Shown: piece after piece, positions 17,505 through 26,485 of the stretch
How positions within the stretch are numbered: position 1 is the first letter of the stretch
Layout: the number at the start of each line of letters is the position of its first letter
Assembly (NCBI GenBank): GCA_964343835.1
Contig: CAYFKR010000001.1
Span: forward strand, 62,001 to 126,000
Length of the DNA: 64,000 nucleotides
Direction: 5' to 3'
From: CALEMW01 sp964343835
GTDB lineage: Bacteria > Krumholzibacteriota > Krumholzibacteriia > LZORAL124-64-63
The notes under the pieces: model-generated
What the model saw: only the letters and a program-made list of their open reading frames with translations
Told to the model about the DNA's origin: nothing
The model's database searches: none
Made by a program: the position numbers and the translations under genes

Positions 17505-19118
17505 ATGAAGAGGTTCGCCTGCTTCTCGTTGCTCGCGCTGTGCCTGACGGCGGCGACCGCCTCGTTCGCCACCGTTATCCACGTGCCGGCCGACTACGTC
17601 CAGATCCACGACGCCGTCCAGGCCGCCGCGGCCGGCGACACGGTGCTCGTGGCCTCCGGCACCTACTACGATTGCAGCCACGAGACCGAGGGACCGGGCA
17701 GCACGCCCGCCTGCGTGATCATGAAGCACGGCGTGACCCTGCGCGGATCCGGCGTGAACAACACGATCATCGACGCCCAGAGCCTCGGCCGCGGCATCTT
17801 CGTGGAGAACGTGGCCAACTGCCGCATCGAGAACCTGCAGGTCCGCGGCGCCTATGCGGCGGCCTACGGCGCGGGCATCCTGATCCGCCAGGTCAACGGA
17901 TCGGTGGAGGTCAAGGACGTGAGGGTCACCGCCTGCACCGACGGCGGCGTGATCTGCATCAACAACGCCAGCCCCACCCTCAGGCGCCTCGAGTGCACGA
18001 ACAACGTGGCCAAGCAGGGCGGCGGCCTGTCCATCGAGGAGGGGAGCTCGCCCCTGGTGCTCGACTGCACCGTCACCTTCAACTCCGCGCCCAGCGGCGC
18101 CGGCGTCTTCATCCGGGCCAACAGCAACCCGGTGGTGAGCGGCTGCACGATCTCGAACAACACCATCGAAGCCCCCTTCGGTCAGGGCGCGGGCCTGTTC
18201 GTGGGCGAGTCGTCGCCGCGGATCAGCGACTGCGTGATCACCGACAACGCCTCGCGGGGCAACGGCGGTGGCGTGAGCTACCAGCTGGGATCGGCCGGCG
18301 TCATCGAGAACTGCGTGATCACGGGCAACAGCGTGATCGACAATTACGCGTACGGCGCGGGCATGGCCATCGACTCGTCGTCGCCGCTGGTGCAGGGCTG
18401 CGTAATCGCGTCGAACATCTGTTCGGGCGTCGGGTCCGACGCCGCGGGCGTGTACACGCTGTTCAGCGCCGAGCCGACCATCTCCTACTGCACCATCGCC
18501 TACAACACCACCAGCGGCGCCGGCACCTGCGGCGGCCTGATGGCCCACTGGGGCGCGGCGCCCACGGTGGACCGCAGCATCATCGCCTTCGCCAAGAGCG
18601 GCGCGGGCGTGGTGTGCGACGGCGGCACGCCCAAGGTCACCTGCAGCGACGTGTACGGGAACCCGGGCGGCGACGCCCTCTGCGGCCCCGGCTCGGGCAA
18701 CATCAGCGCCGACCCGCTGTTCTGCGGCGGCTCGTCGGACATGAGCCTGGGCGCGGGCAGCCCCTGCCTGTCGGTGTGCGGCGGCCCCATCGGCGCCCGG
18801 CCCCACGGCTGCACCGGCACCGGCGTGGACGGCCCTCCGACCGCCCTGGAGCTCCTGGGCAACCATCCGAACCCGTTCAATCCTTCGACCACCATCGTCT
18901 TCCGTCTTGACGCTCCGGGGCGGACTGACGTAAGGGTCAAGGACCTCACGGGCAGGGTCGTGGCGACCCTCACCCTGGGCGATCTCCCCGCCGGTCGCCA
19001 CGAAGCGGTCTGGAACGGCCGCGACGATTCCGGCCGCTCGGTCGCGAGCGGCGTCTACGTGTACGAAGTCGCGTCGGGAACGGCGCGCCAATCGAGGCGG
19101 ATGATCCTGATCAAATGA
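17505..19118 (+). CDS. Secreted right-handed parallel beta-helix protein with C-terminal sorting module
   Basis: 537 residues; the ATG at 17505 has GAGAGGA upstream and begins a signal peptide (FACFSLLALCLTAATASFA|TVIHVP). The body is a right-handed parallel beta-helix: VIHVPADYVQIHDAVQAAA at the cap, then about a dozen rungs of the type 'NxxPxxxxCxIxxNxxxxxGGGV', as in pectate-lyase-like and polymorphic-outer-membrane-like helices. The last ~85 residues carry NHPNPFNPSTTI and end in MILIK, the sorting module common in this window. It is first in a chain of nine genes; its stop overlaps the next start by four bases (ATGA). It may be a carbohydrate-binding or lyase-like surface protein; no catalytic set is identifiable. 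Confidence 0.88.
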   Translation: MKRFACFSLLALCLTAATASFATVIHVPADYVQIHDAVQAAAAGDTVLVASGTYYDCSHETEGPGSTPACVIMKHGVTLRGSGVNNTIIDAQSLGRGIFVENVANCRIENLQVRGAYAAAYGAGILIRQVNGSVEVKDVRVTACTDGGVICINNASPTLRRLECTNNVAKQGGGLSIEEGSSPLVLDCTVTFNSAPSGAGVFIRANSNPVVSGCTISNNTIEAPFGQGAGLFVGESSPRISDCVITDNASRGNGGGVSYQLGSAGVIENCVITGNSVIDNYAYGAGMAIDSSSPLVQGCVIASNICSGVGSDAAGVYTLFSAEPTISYCTIAYNTTSGAGTCGGLMAHWGAAPTVDRSIIAFAKSGAGVVCDGGTPKVTCSDVYGNPGGDALCGPGSGNISADPLFCGGSSDMSLGAGSPCLSVCGGPIGARPHGCTGTGVDGPPTALELLGNHPNPFNPSTTIVFRLDAPGRTDVRVKDLTGRVVATLTLGDLPAGRHEAVWNGRDDSGRSVASGVYVYEVASGTARQSRRMILIK

Positions 19119-22100
19119 TGAAGCGCGTGTCCCGGCTCGCTCTCGGACTCGGCGTGATCGCGGTGGCGGCCTGCACGGTCGCCACCGCCGCCGAACAGCG
19201 GGCCCTGCTCGACGTCCAGGCCGTGGTGAAGGAGCAGGAGACCGTCCTGCGCAACCGCAGCGTCGTTCCCCTTCCGGACGGCGAAGACCGGCCGGACATC
19301 GGCCTCCGCACGGCGGTCCTGCCCGCCGACGCCCGTTCCTGGTCGGTGACCGTGGACGGGGCGCCGGCCGACGGCGTCCGCCTCCTGGGCCATATGCGTG
19401 GCCTGCCGGTGATCGGCTGGACCGCCGTTCCCGAGTCACGCGAGGCCGTCGTCACCCACGACGGCGACTGGTCCGAGTCGTCCAAGGCCCGGACCGGCTC
19501 CCGCGGTTTCGACACCTCCATGGCCCAGGTCGTGCCCGGCCTTCCCGCCGCCGCCGGCTGGGAGTGGGGCTCGTACGTGGTGATCTCCGCGCCCGAGTTC
19601 GTGGACGCCGCCGAGGTGCTCCTGGAATGGAAGCGCGAGAAGGGCTTCCGTACCCGGCTGGCCACCACCGCCGAGACCGGCGTCACCCGCGAAGAGATCC
19701 AGGCCTGGCTCCGCAACGCCTATGAGACCTGGGAGCATGCCCCCGAGTACGTGCTGCTGCTGGGCGACACCGGCGCCATCCCCACCTGGTTCTTCAGCGA
19801 GAACGTGTCGGACATGCCCTACGCCCTGATGGACGGCGACGACTGGCTGCCCGACCTGATGCTGGGCCGCATGGCCGTCGAGACGGTCCAGGAGGCCGAG
19901 ACGGTGGTGGCCAAGACCATCGCCTGGCAGAAGGACCCCGACCGCACCGACGAGGGCTGGTTCACCCGGCAGCTCATGGTGGGCGGCAACTTCGGATCGC
20001 TGACCCCGACCCACACGGTCCACTGGGTGGGCGAGCAGATGGAGACCCTGGGCTACGAGCCCGCCACCGAGGTTCTCTACCCTCCCTTCTGGAACGGCGT
20101 GTACCCCGTGACCCAGACCCTGGAAGAGGGCGTGTCGCTCTGCGTGTACCGCGGCTGGGCCTACGGCACCTCCGGCTGGGAGCCGCCCCACTTCACCAAC
20201 AGCGACGTGCCCGCCGTGGACAACGGCCCCATGACCCCGGTGGTCATGAGCTTCGTGTGCCTCAACGGCGACTTCTCGGCCCCGGACCCGTGCTTCGGCG
20301 AGGTCTTCCTGCGCCAAGGCACGCCGACGGAGCCCAAGGGCGCCGTGGCCTTCATCGGCAACGGCGAGCACTGGAGCCACACGCGCTACAACGACGCCAT
20401 GGCCATCTCGTTCTTCGAGGCCGTGGGCCAGGGCGGCCCCGCCGACCTGGGCGGCCTGCTCAACGCGGCCAAGATGCGCTTCATGCAGTACTTTCCCCAC
20501 GAGATGTCCGCCGACGAGTTCGGCGAGGAGTCCGTGGAGTTCTACTTCCACATCTACAACCTGCTGGGCGACCCCGAACTGCGCCTGTGGACCGGCGCGC
20601 CCACGGATCTGGTGCTGGACGTTCCGGCGTCCCTGCCTTCCTTCGCCGACCGTCTGGACCTGACGGTCTACGAGGCCGACGGTTCGACCCCCGCCGGCGG
20701 CATTCGCATCGGCGTGGTGTCCGACGGCGAGTTCGTGGCCACCGGCTACTCCCTGTTCGACGGCACCATCGCCCTGGACATCTCCGCCTGGGACGGCGAG
20801 GGCGACCTGCTGATCACGGCCACCGGCGCCGACCGCTTCGCCGTGCAGTCCACCGTGGCCGCCGGCACCGCCGACAGCTGGGTCCGCGTGTCGGACCTGC
20901 CCTGGACCGACGACGGCGGCAACGGCGATGGCGCCGTGAACCCCGGCGAGACCCTGCTGCTGCGTCCCGAGTTGACCAACGACGGCGGCTCTGCGGCCTC
21001 GAGCGTCGCGCTGACCCTGACCGCCGACATGCCCCTGACCATCGAGGACGGCGAGCTGTCGGTGGCCTCCATCGCCGGCGGCGCCGTGCACCAGACGTCG
21101 GTGGGCGACGCCCTGCGCGTGTCCCTGCCGGACGACGTGAGCGACGGCTTCCCCCTGGTCCTCGACTTCACCGCCGCCCACGACGGCGCCGAGGACCGCT
21201 CCCTGGTGGAGTGGTTCGTCTCGGCTCCGAAGTGGGAACTCGCGTCGGCCGTGGTGGAAGGCGACGGGGTGCTGGACCCGGGCGAGACCGCCCAGGTCAC
21301 GCTCATGCTGCGCAACGCCGGTTCGGCCCCATCCACCGGCGGTTCCCTCATGGCGGAGGTGGGCAACGACGAGCTGGGCGAGGTGTCGCCCGGCGCCGTG
21401 ACCTTCGGCCCGGCGGCCCCCGGCGAGACCGTCGCCGTCGCACCCCTGACCTTCACGGTCGGCTCCGGCACTCCCGACGGTTCGGCCCTGGGCATGATGC
21501 TGAGCATCACCAGCGACGAGGGCTGGCGCGACACCGCCTTCGGCGCCGTCGAAGTGGGCCTGGCCGACGCCGGCGCTCCCGTCGGCCCGGACCAGTGGGG
21601 CTACTGGGCCCTGGACAGCGCCGACCTGGACTACCCGGCCCTGGTTCCCGAGTACCGCTGGACCGACCTGGACACGGCCTTCGGCGGTGCCGCGACGCCG
21701 GTGCCCTTCACCGTCGACAACGAGGTCGTGCTGGTGGACCTGCCGTTCCCCTTCACCTTCTACGGCACCACCTACGACGGCCAGATCCGCCTGTCGGAGA
21801 ACGGCTGGATCAGCTTCGACACGTCCGACGAGTACGAGTTCTACAACTGGCCCCTGCCCGGTCCCCACGGCAACCACTCCATGGTGGCGCCCTTTTGGGA
21901 CAACTTCGATCCCGAGCTGCCCGGCGCCGGCGAGGTCTTCACCCTCTACGACGCCGATGCGGGCACCTTCACCATCCAGTGGACGGGCATGCTCCACTAC
22001 CGTCCGTCGGTGACCGACGCCCAGACCTTCCAGCTCGTGCTGAAGGACCCGGCGATGCACCCCACCGCCACCGGCGACGGCGAGATGCTGTTCCTCTACC

Positions 22101-22837
22101 GGCAGATCACCAACACCGACACCGAGCGCCAGTACGCCACCGTCGGCTGGGAGAACGCCGAGGAGGACGACGGCCTCCAGCTCAGCTATGCCAACGTGGA
22201 CGCCGCGGGCATGGCCCCCCTCGGGCCCGGTCTGGCGGTGCTGGTGACCACCGAGACCCCGGTGCGCGTGCCCTACGCCCTGGCCTCGTTCACCGCGTCG
22301 GCCGTGCCCGGCGGCGTGACCCTGGCCTGGGAGACCGACGACCCGCGCCCGGTGCTGGGCTGGCGCCTGCTGCGGGTGACCGCCGACGGCGCCGACCCGG
22401 TCCACGCCGGCGTGCTGCCGGCCTCGACCCGCGTGTTCACGGACCCCGACGCCCCCGAGGGCGTGGCCGTGACCTACCAGCTCGAGTCCGTGCATCCGTA
22501 CGGCCACCGCAACGTGGCCGGCCGCTTGCCCCTGGACGAGGCCACGGGTGCGACGGCCCCGGTCTTCGCCCTGCGCGCCGCCTGGCCCAACCCGGCCCCC
22601 GGCGGTGCCAACCTGGCCTTCGCCCTGCCCCGATCGGGTCGGGCGAGCCTGCGCCTCTACGACGTGGCGGGTCGCCTGGTGCGCACCCTCCACGACGGCG
22701 AGGCCCCGGCCGGCGACACCGTCCGCGTGTGGAACGGCCGTCGCGACGACGGACGCACCGCCGCCGCGGGCGTGTACTTCGCCCGCCTGGAGGCCGACGA
22801 CCGCGTGCTGACCCGCAAGGTCCTGCTGGTGAGGTAG
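19115..22837 (+). CDS. Secreted C25 (gingipain)-like protein with degenerate sorting module
   Basis: 1,240 residues. Signal peptide (LALGLGVIAVAACTVATAA). The C25-like domain occupies about 145-500: YVVISAPEFVDAAEVLLEWK, EYVLLLGDTGAIPTWFF, YRGWAYG and SFVCLNGDF. Cys382 sits where the gingipain nucleophile is, but the catalytic-His position is Trp348; His419 and His422 (EHWSHTRYN) follow. Beta-sandwich repeats come next (DGAVNPGETLLLRPEL, DGVLDPGETAQVTLML), then a nidogen-like unit (IRLSENGWISFD). The C-terminal module is recognisable but its first motif is WPNPAPGGANL instead of NPFNP, ending KVLLVR. Its start overlaps the beta-helix gene; pgsB begins eight bases after its stop, tying it to the poly-gamma-glutamate genes. 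Overall it resembles the giant protein at 12154. Confidence 0.86.
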   Translation: MMKRVSRLALGLGVIAVAACTVATAAEQRALLDVQAVVKEQETVLRNRSVVPLPDGEDRPDIGLRTAVLPADARSWSVTVDGAPADGVRLLGHMRGLPVIGWTAVPESREAVVTHDGDWSESSKARTGSRGFDTSMAQVVPGLPAAAGWEWGSYVVISAPEFVDAAEVLLEWKREKGFRTRLATTAETGVTREEIQAWLRNAYETWEHAPEYVLLLGDTGAIPTWFFSENVSDMPYALMDGDDWLPDLMLGRMAVETVQEAETVVAKTIAWQKDPDRTDEGWFTRQLMVGGNFGSLTPTHTVHWVGEQMETLGYEPATEVLYPPFWNGVYPVTQTLEEGVSLCVYRGWAYGTSGWEPPHFTNSDVPAVDNGPMTPVVMSFVCLNGDFSAPDPCFGEVFLRQGTPTEPKGAVAFIGNGEHWSHTRYNDAMAISFFEAVGQGGPADLGGLLNAAKMRFMQYFPHEMSADEFGEESVEFYFHIYNLLGDPELRLWTGAPTDLVLDVPASLPSFADRLDLTVYEADGSTPAGGIRIGVVSDGEFVATGYSLFDGTIALDISAWDGEGDLLITATGADRFAVQSTVAAGTADSWVRVSDLPWTDDGGNGDGAVNPGETLLLRPELTNDGGSAASSVALTLTADMPLTIEDGELSVASIAGGAVHQTSVGDALRVSLPDDVSDGFPLVLDFTAAHDGAEDRSLVEWFVSAPKWELASAVVEGDGVLDPGETAQVTLMLRNAGSAPSTGGSLMAEVGNDELGEVSPGAVTFGPAAPGETVAVAPLTFTVGSGTPDGSALGMMLSITSDEGWRDTAFGAVEVGLADAGAPVGPDQWGYWALDSADLDYPALVPEYRWTDLDTAFGGAATPVPFTVDNEVVLVDLPFPFTFYGTTYDGQIRLSENGWISFDTSDEYEFYNWPLPGPHGNHSMVAPFWDNFDPELPGAGEVFTLYDADAGTFTIQWTGMLHYRPSVTDAQTFQLVLKDPAMHPTATGDGEMLFLYRQITNTDTERQYATVGWENAEEDDGLQLSYANVDAAGMAPLGPGLAVLVTTETPVRVPYALASFTASAVPGGVTLAWETDDPRPVLGWRLLRVTADGADPVHAGVLPASTRVFTDPDAPEGVAVTYQLESVHPYGHRNVAGRLPLDEATGATAPVFALRAAWPNPAPGGANLAFALPRSGRASLRLYDVAGRLVRTLHDGEAPAGDTVRVWNGRRDDGRTAAAGVYFARLEADDRVLTRKVLLVR

Positions 22838-22845
22838 GAGGAGCC

Positions 22846-24003
22846 GTGAAGCTGATCCTGCTGCTGCTGGCGCTCCTGACGGCCGCGGGCCTGTGGGAGA
22901 CGATGCGCCACCGCCTGGTGCGGCGGCGCATCCCCGTGCGCGTGCACGTCAACGGCAGCAGGGGGAAGTCGTCGGTCACGCGGTTGGTGGCGGCGGGGCT
23001 GCAGGCCGGCGGCGTGCGCACCTGCGCCAAGACCACGGGGTCGGCGGCGCGATTCCTCCACGTGGACGGCTCCGAGTCGCCCGTGCGGCGCCTCGGGCCC
23101 CCGAACATCCGCGAGCAGCTCAGGATCTTCCGCCAGGCGGCGTCGGAGGGCGCCGAGGCCCTGGTGCTCGAGTGCATGGCCGTGCGGCCCGACCTGCAGC
23201 GCGTGTGCGAGCACGACATCGTCAAGGCCACCCACGGCGTGATCACCAACGTGCGGCCGGACCACCTCGAAGTCATGGGCCCGCGCATCGAGGACGTGGC
23301 CGAGAGCCTGTCGGGCACCGTGCCGCGCCGCGCGTCGCTGCTCCACGCCGAACCCCGATTCGCCCACGTGCTGGATCGTCGCGCTCGCCGTCGTGGGAGT
23401 TCCAGCGTTCAGTGCGACCCCGCCGCGGTGACCGATGCCGACCTGGCCGGCTTCCGCTACGTGGAGTTCGCCGACAACGTGGCCCTCGCCCTGGACGTGT
23501 GCGAGGCCGTGGGGGTGGATCGCGACGCCGCCCTGCGCGGCATGTGGGACGTGACCCCCGACGTGGGCGCCCTGACCCGCGCCCCCCTGCCCGCCGCGGA
23601 TAAGGACCTGACCTTCGTCAACGCCTTCGCCGCAAACGATCCCGAGAGCTCCCTGGCCGTGTGGCGCCGCCTGGGCCTGGACGAGAAGCCCGACGAGGCC
23701 GTGGTGCTGTTCAACAACCGCGCCGACCGCCTGCGACGCGCCAGGGACCTGGCGCCGCTGTTTGGCGGTGACGTTCAGGCCGGCCGCATCGTGGTGTGCG
23801 GCCAGGCCACCGCCCAGTTCATGGACCTGATCCGCAAGCGCGTGCCCGAGGGCACGGTGGTCGACGCCGGCGGCCGCACCGCCGCCGCGGTGGTGGAACT
23901 GCTGGTCGACGTCTGTCCGGAGCGGGCGACGGTGGTGGGCCTGGGCAACATCGGCGGCGTGGGGCTCGAGCTGGTGAACCTCCTCGAGGAGGGCCGCGCA
24001 TGA
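22846..24003 (+). CDS. pgsB: Poly-gamma-glutamate synthase PgsB/CapB, Mur-ligase-type ATPase
   Basis: 385 residues from a GTG (22846) preceded by GGAGGAG. One N-terminal membrane helix (LILLLLALLTAAGLWETM) is followed by the Mur-ligase-like ATP-binding loop VHVNGSRGKSSVTRL (P-loop about 37-43), and by GVITNVRPDHLEVMG and TFVNAFAANDPES, typical of PgsB. The protein ligates glutamate units through gamma-carboxyl activation at the cytoplasmic face of the inner membrane, working with PgsC. The length fits the family. Its stop overlaps the pgsC start by four bases (ATGA). Family assignment is strong; the stereochemistry and length of the polymer cannot be predicted. Confidence 0.93.
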   Translation: MKLILLLLALLTAAGLWETMRHRLVRRRIPVRVHVNGSRGKSSVTRLVAAGLQAGGVRTCAKTTGSAARFLHVDGSESPVRRLGPPNIREQLRIFRQAASEGAEALVLECMAVRPDLQRVCEHDIVKATHGVITNVRPDHLEVMGPRIEDVAESLSGTVPRRASLLHAEPRFAHVLDRRARRRGSSSVQCDPAAVTDADLAGFRYVEFADNVALALDVCEAVGVDRDAALRGMWDVTPDVGALTRAPLPAADKDLTFVNAFAANDPESSLAVWRRLGLDEKPDEAVVLFNNRADRLRRARDLAPLFGGDVQAGRIVVCGQATAQFMDLIRKRVPEGTVVDAGGRTAAAVVELLVDVCPERATVVGLGNIGGVGLELVNLLEEGRA

Positions 24004-24480
24004 TCTACGAGGCCATCGGACTGGGGTTGGTGATCAGCCTGGTGTTCACCGAGCTGCTTGGGGTGGCGGCCGGCGGGCTCATCGTGCCCGGCTACATCGC
24101 CCTGTACCTGGACCAGCCCCTGCGCGTCGGCGGCACGGTTCTGGNNNNNNNNNNCCCTGGCCACCTTCGGCACGGTCAAGGGCCTGGGGCGGTTCGTGCT
24201 GCTGTACGGGCGCCGCACCATGGTCTTCAGCGTGCTGGTGGGGTTCGTGTTCGGCTACCTCACGCGGTACGTGCTGGTGTTCAACGCCATGCTGGACACG
24301 GGGATCGACGCCTCGGTGATCCAGTCCATCGGGTACATCATCCCGGGGCTGATCGCCTACTGGATGAGCCGCCAGGGCGTGCTGGCGACCCTGAGCACCA
24401 TGATCGTGGCGGCGTTCCTGGTCCGGCTGGCCCTGGTGCTGGCCCACGGGGGGAGGTTGATCGATGTGGCGGTCGGGTAG
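24000..24480 (+). CDS. pgsC: Poly-gamma-glutamate biosynthesis membrane protein PgsC (interrupted by assembly gap)
   Basis: Integral membrane partner of PgsB. Before the gap come 48 residues (FTELLGVAAGGLIVPGYIAL, YLDQPLRVGG), after it about 106 (LGRFVLLYGRRTMVFSVLVG, SIGYIIPGLIAYWMSRQG), together close to the usual ~150. The reading frames before and after the ten Ns differ by one, which only works if the true missing length is a multiple of three; so the Ns are a placeholder and the gene is probably intact. The start overlaps pgsB by four bases and the end overlaps the next gene by 17, indicating translational coupling. Confidence 0.88.
24145..24154. other. Assembly gap (10 N)
   Basis: Ten undetermined bases inside pgsC. 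Continuity of the PgsC frame requires the true missing length to be a multiple of three, so ten is not the real size. Confidence 0.98.
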
Positions 24481-25588
24481 ATCCAAGACCCTGGTCACGA
24501 TCCTCCTGGCGCTGGTGGCGGTGGGCCTCCAGGCCGTGCTCGAGGCCACCCGTACGCCCCAGCGTCAGCGCGACTACGAGCTCAAGCTGGCGGCGGCCAC
24601 CACCGCCCACGACGCCTTCACCACCCTGCGGCGCCACCGGCGCATGGAGGGCGCGTCGGTTGACCTGGTGAATGATCCCGCCGGCACCGGCCTCATCGGC
24701 CCCGAGTTCAGCGCCGTCACCAACGCCCGCGGCGATCTGGACGCCAAGCTCACGAGCCTCAACCCCAACTTCGCGGCGGTCATGGTGGAGTACTTCCGCC
24801 GGGCGGGCCTGAAGCCGGGCGACCCGGTGGCCGTGTCCATCTCGGGCTCGTTCCCGGGCATCAACATCGCCGTGTTCGCCGCGCTGGAGGCCATGGAGCT
24901 GGCGCCCACGGTGATCACGTCGGTGGGCGCGTCCATGTGGGGCGCCAACGATCCCGACTTCACGTGGCTGGACATGGAGGCGCTGCTCGTCGAGGAGCGC
25001 GTGCTCCACGTGCGCTCCGACGCCGCCACCCTCGGCGGCGGCGACGACATGGGCCGCGGCCTCAGCCCCCGCGGCCGCGATCTGCTGCTGGCGGCCGTCG
25101 AGCGCAACGGCGTGGCCCTGCTGGATTCCGACAACATCGACCACGCCATCACCCGCCGCATGGCCTTCTACGAGGAGGCCGCCCGCGGCCGCCCGTACCG
25201 CTGTTTCGTGAACGTGGGCGGCGGCGTGGCCAGCCTGGGCAGCAACCGCGGCCGCCTGCTGGTGCCGCCCGGACTGTCCATGGCACCCACGGCGGAGAAC
25301 TGGCCCCGCAAGGGCGTGATCGCCCTGATGCAGGACCGCGGCGTACCCGTGGTGCACGTGCTGGAGATCGAAAGGCTGGCCCGCGAGTTCGGCCTGCCCG
25401 TCACGCCCGACTACCTGCCGGGACCGGGGGAGGGCGACATCTTCGTGCGCGACGCCTACCGCCTGGACCTGGCCGCCGTGATCTTCGCGGCCTACGGCCT
25501 GCTCTGCGCCGTGGTGCTCGCGCCCCAGGTCCGCTACGAGCTGGTGAACGTGTGGCGGTTCCGCCGCCGCAGGGAGGTGCGGTCGTGA
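24464..25588 (+). CDS. pgsW: Poly-gamma-glutamate system protein PgsW
   Basis: 374 residues; the ATG at 24464 has GGGAGG seven bases upstream and overlaps pgsC by 17 bases. A membrane helix lies near each end (LVTILLALVAVGLQAVLEA; AVIFAAYGLLCAVVLAPQV). The region between contains blocks matching the family known as poly-gamma-glutamate system protein (PgsW): NPNFAAVMVEYFRRAGLKPG, GSFPGINIAVFAALEAM, ITSVGASMWGANDPDFTWLD, CFVNVGGGVASLGS. The family is known for genetic linkage to pgsB/pgsC in some non-Bacillus bacteria; its biochemical role is not established. The extracytoplasmic central domain could help polymer passage. It is followed, with a GTGA overlap, by a secreted protein. Confidence 0.82.
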   Translation: MWRSGRSKTLVTILLALVAVGLQAVLEATRTPQRQRDYELKLAAATTAHDAFTTLRRHRRMEGASVDLVNDPAGTGLIGPEFSAVTNARGDLDAKLTSLNPNFAAVMVEYFRRAGLKPGDPVAVSISGSFPGINIAVFAALEAMELAPTVITSVGASMWGANDPDFTWLDMEALLVEERVLHVRSDAATLGGGDDMGRGLSPRGRDLLLAAVERNGVALLDSDNIDHAITRRMAFYEEAARGRPYRCFVNVGGGVASLGSNRGRLLVPPGLSMAPTAENWPRKGVIALMQDRGVPVVHVLEIERLAREFGLPVTPDYLPGPGEGDIFVRDAYRLDLAAVIFAAYGLLCAVVLAPQVRYELVNVWRFRRRREVRS

Positions 25589-26478
25589 GACTCTTCGCCT
25601 CGATCGTCCTGCTGACCGCCTTGCTGTCGGCCGACGCCGTGGCCGCCGACTCCTGGCGACGCCTGGAACCCGCGTCGTCGCCGGGCGAGGCCTGCCTGGA
25701 CAACGGCGGCACTCGCATGACCTGGCTCCGCCTAGACGCCGACGGCGCCGCCGTGTTCCGCGTCAAGGGACCGCGCCGCCTCAAGCTCGTGACCCGGCAC
25801 CTCTTCGCGGCCGATGCCCCGGACACCACCTCCTACGCCCTGACCGTCCGCTTCGGCGAGACGTCGTCGGTGGTCCGGGGCCACGACACGCGCCCCCGCC
25901 GCGGCCTGGCACACTGCGACGCCGACGGCCGCGTGGGCGTGCTGCGCCGTTCCTACGTGACGGTACCGTCGGGCACCCACGACGTGCGCGTGTCCGCCGC
26001 CTGTGCCGACGGCGGCGCCGTGGCCCTGCGCGCCTTCCGCGAACTGCGTCGCCGCGACCGCCGCTGGGTGTCGTTCGCGCCCGAGCGCTACCGGACCGTG
26101 CGCCACCTGCAGTTCGACAGCGGCAGTCGCACGTCCTACTACGTCTTCGACCCCGACCGTTCCCTGGTGTGGAGCGTGACGGGTCCGACCACCCTGGAGA
26201 TCTGGACCCGCCTGGACTTCGACCACACCATGTCCGGCGCCCAGCCCTACGCGGTGGAGGTGCTGATGGATGGCGCCGTCCACGACACCTACCAGTTCGA
26301 CACCGAGAAGCTCGACGCCGCCGTGTGGGTCGAGCGCAACGACATCCTGCCCGGGGAGAGGCGGACCGTCCGTGTGAAGGTCCCCCGCGGCGAACACCGC
26401 GTGGAACTGCGGTGCCTGCGGCCGGCCGGCTGCGCCCTCGCGGGCCGGGCCCGCATCCCCGAAGACGACGTGCGCTAG
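25585..26478 (+). CDS. Secreted two-repeat beta-sandwich protein of the Pgs operon, unknown function
   Basis: 297 residues from the GTG at 25585 (GGGAGG upstream; four-base overlap with pgsW). Signal peptide SIVLLTALLSADAVAADSW. The mature chain contains two similar beta-sandwich units: one at about 50-150 with FRVKGPRRLKLVTRHLF, another at about 180-290 with WSVTGPTTLEIWTRLDF, each followed by a 'Y-x-(V/L)-x-V-(R/L)-x-x-G' strand and a late 'VPxGxHxVxL/VxxxC' strand. The periplasmic N-terminal part of the next gene's product looks like a third copy. No named family is recognised. It is probably a periplasmic component of poly-gamma-glutamate handling. Confidence 0.78.
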   Translation: MRLFASIVLLTALLSADAVAADSWRRLEPASSPGEACLDNGGTRMTWLRLDADGAAVFRVKGPRRLKLVTRHLFAADAPDTTSYALTVRFGETSSVVRGHDTRPRRGLAHCDADGRVGVLRRSYVTVPSGTHDVRVSAACADGGAVALRAFRELRRRDRRWVSFAPERYRTVRHLQFDSGSRTSYYVFDPDRSLVWSVTGPTTLEIWTRLDFDHTMSGAQPYAVEVLMDGAVHDTYQFDTEKLDAAVWVERNDILPGERRTVRVKVPRGEHRVELRCLRPAGCALAGRARIPEDDVR

Positions 26479-26485
26479 GAGGACG

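Noticed and set aside
24000..24480. Frameshifted or pseudogene pgsC
   Set aside because: The frame change coincides with the N gap, and both halves match the PgsC layout and total length.
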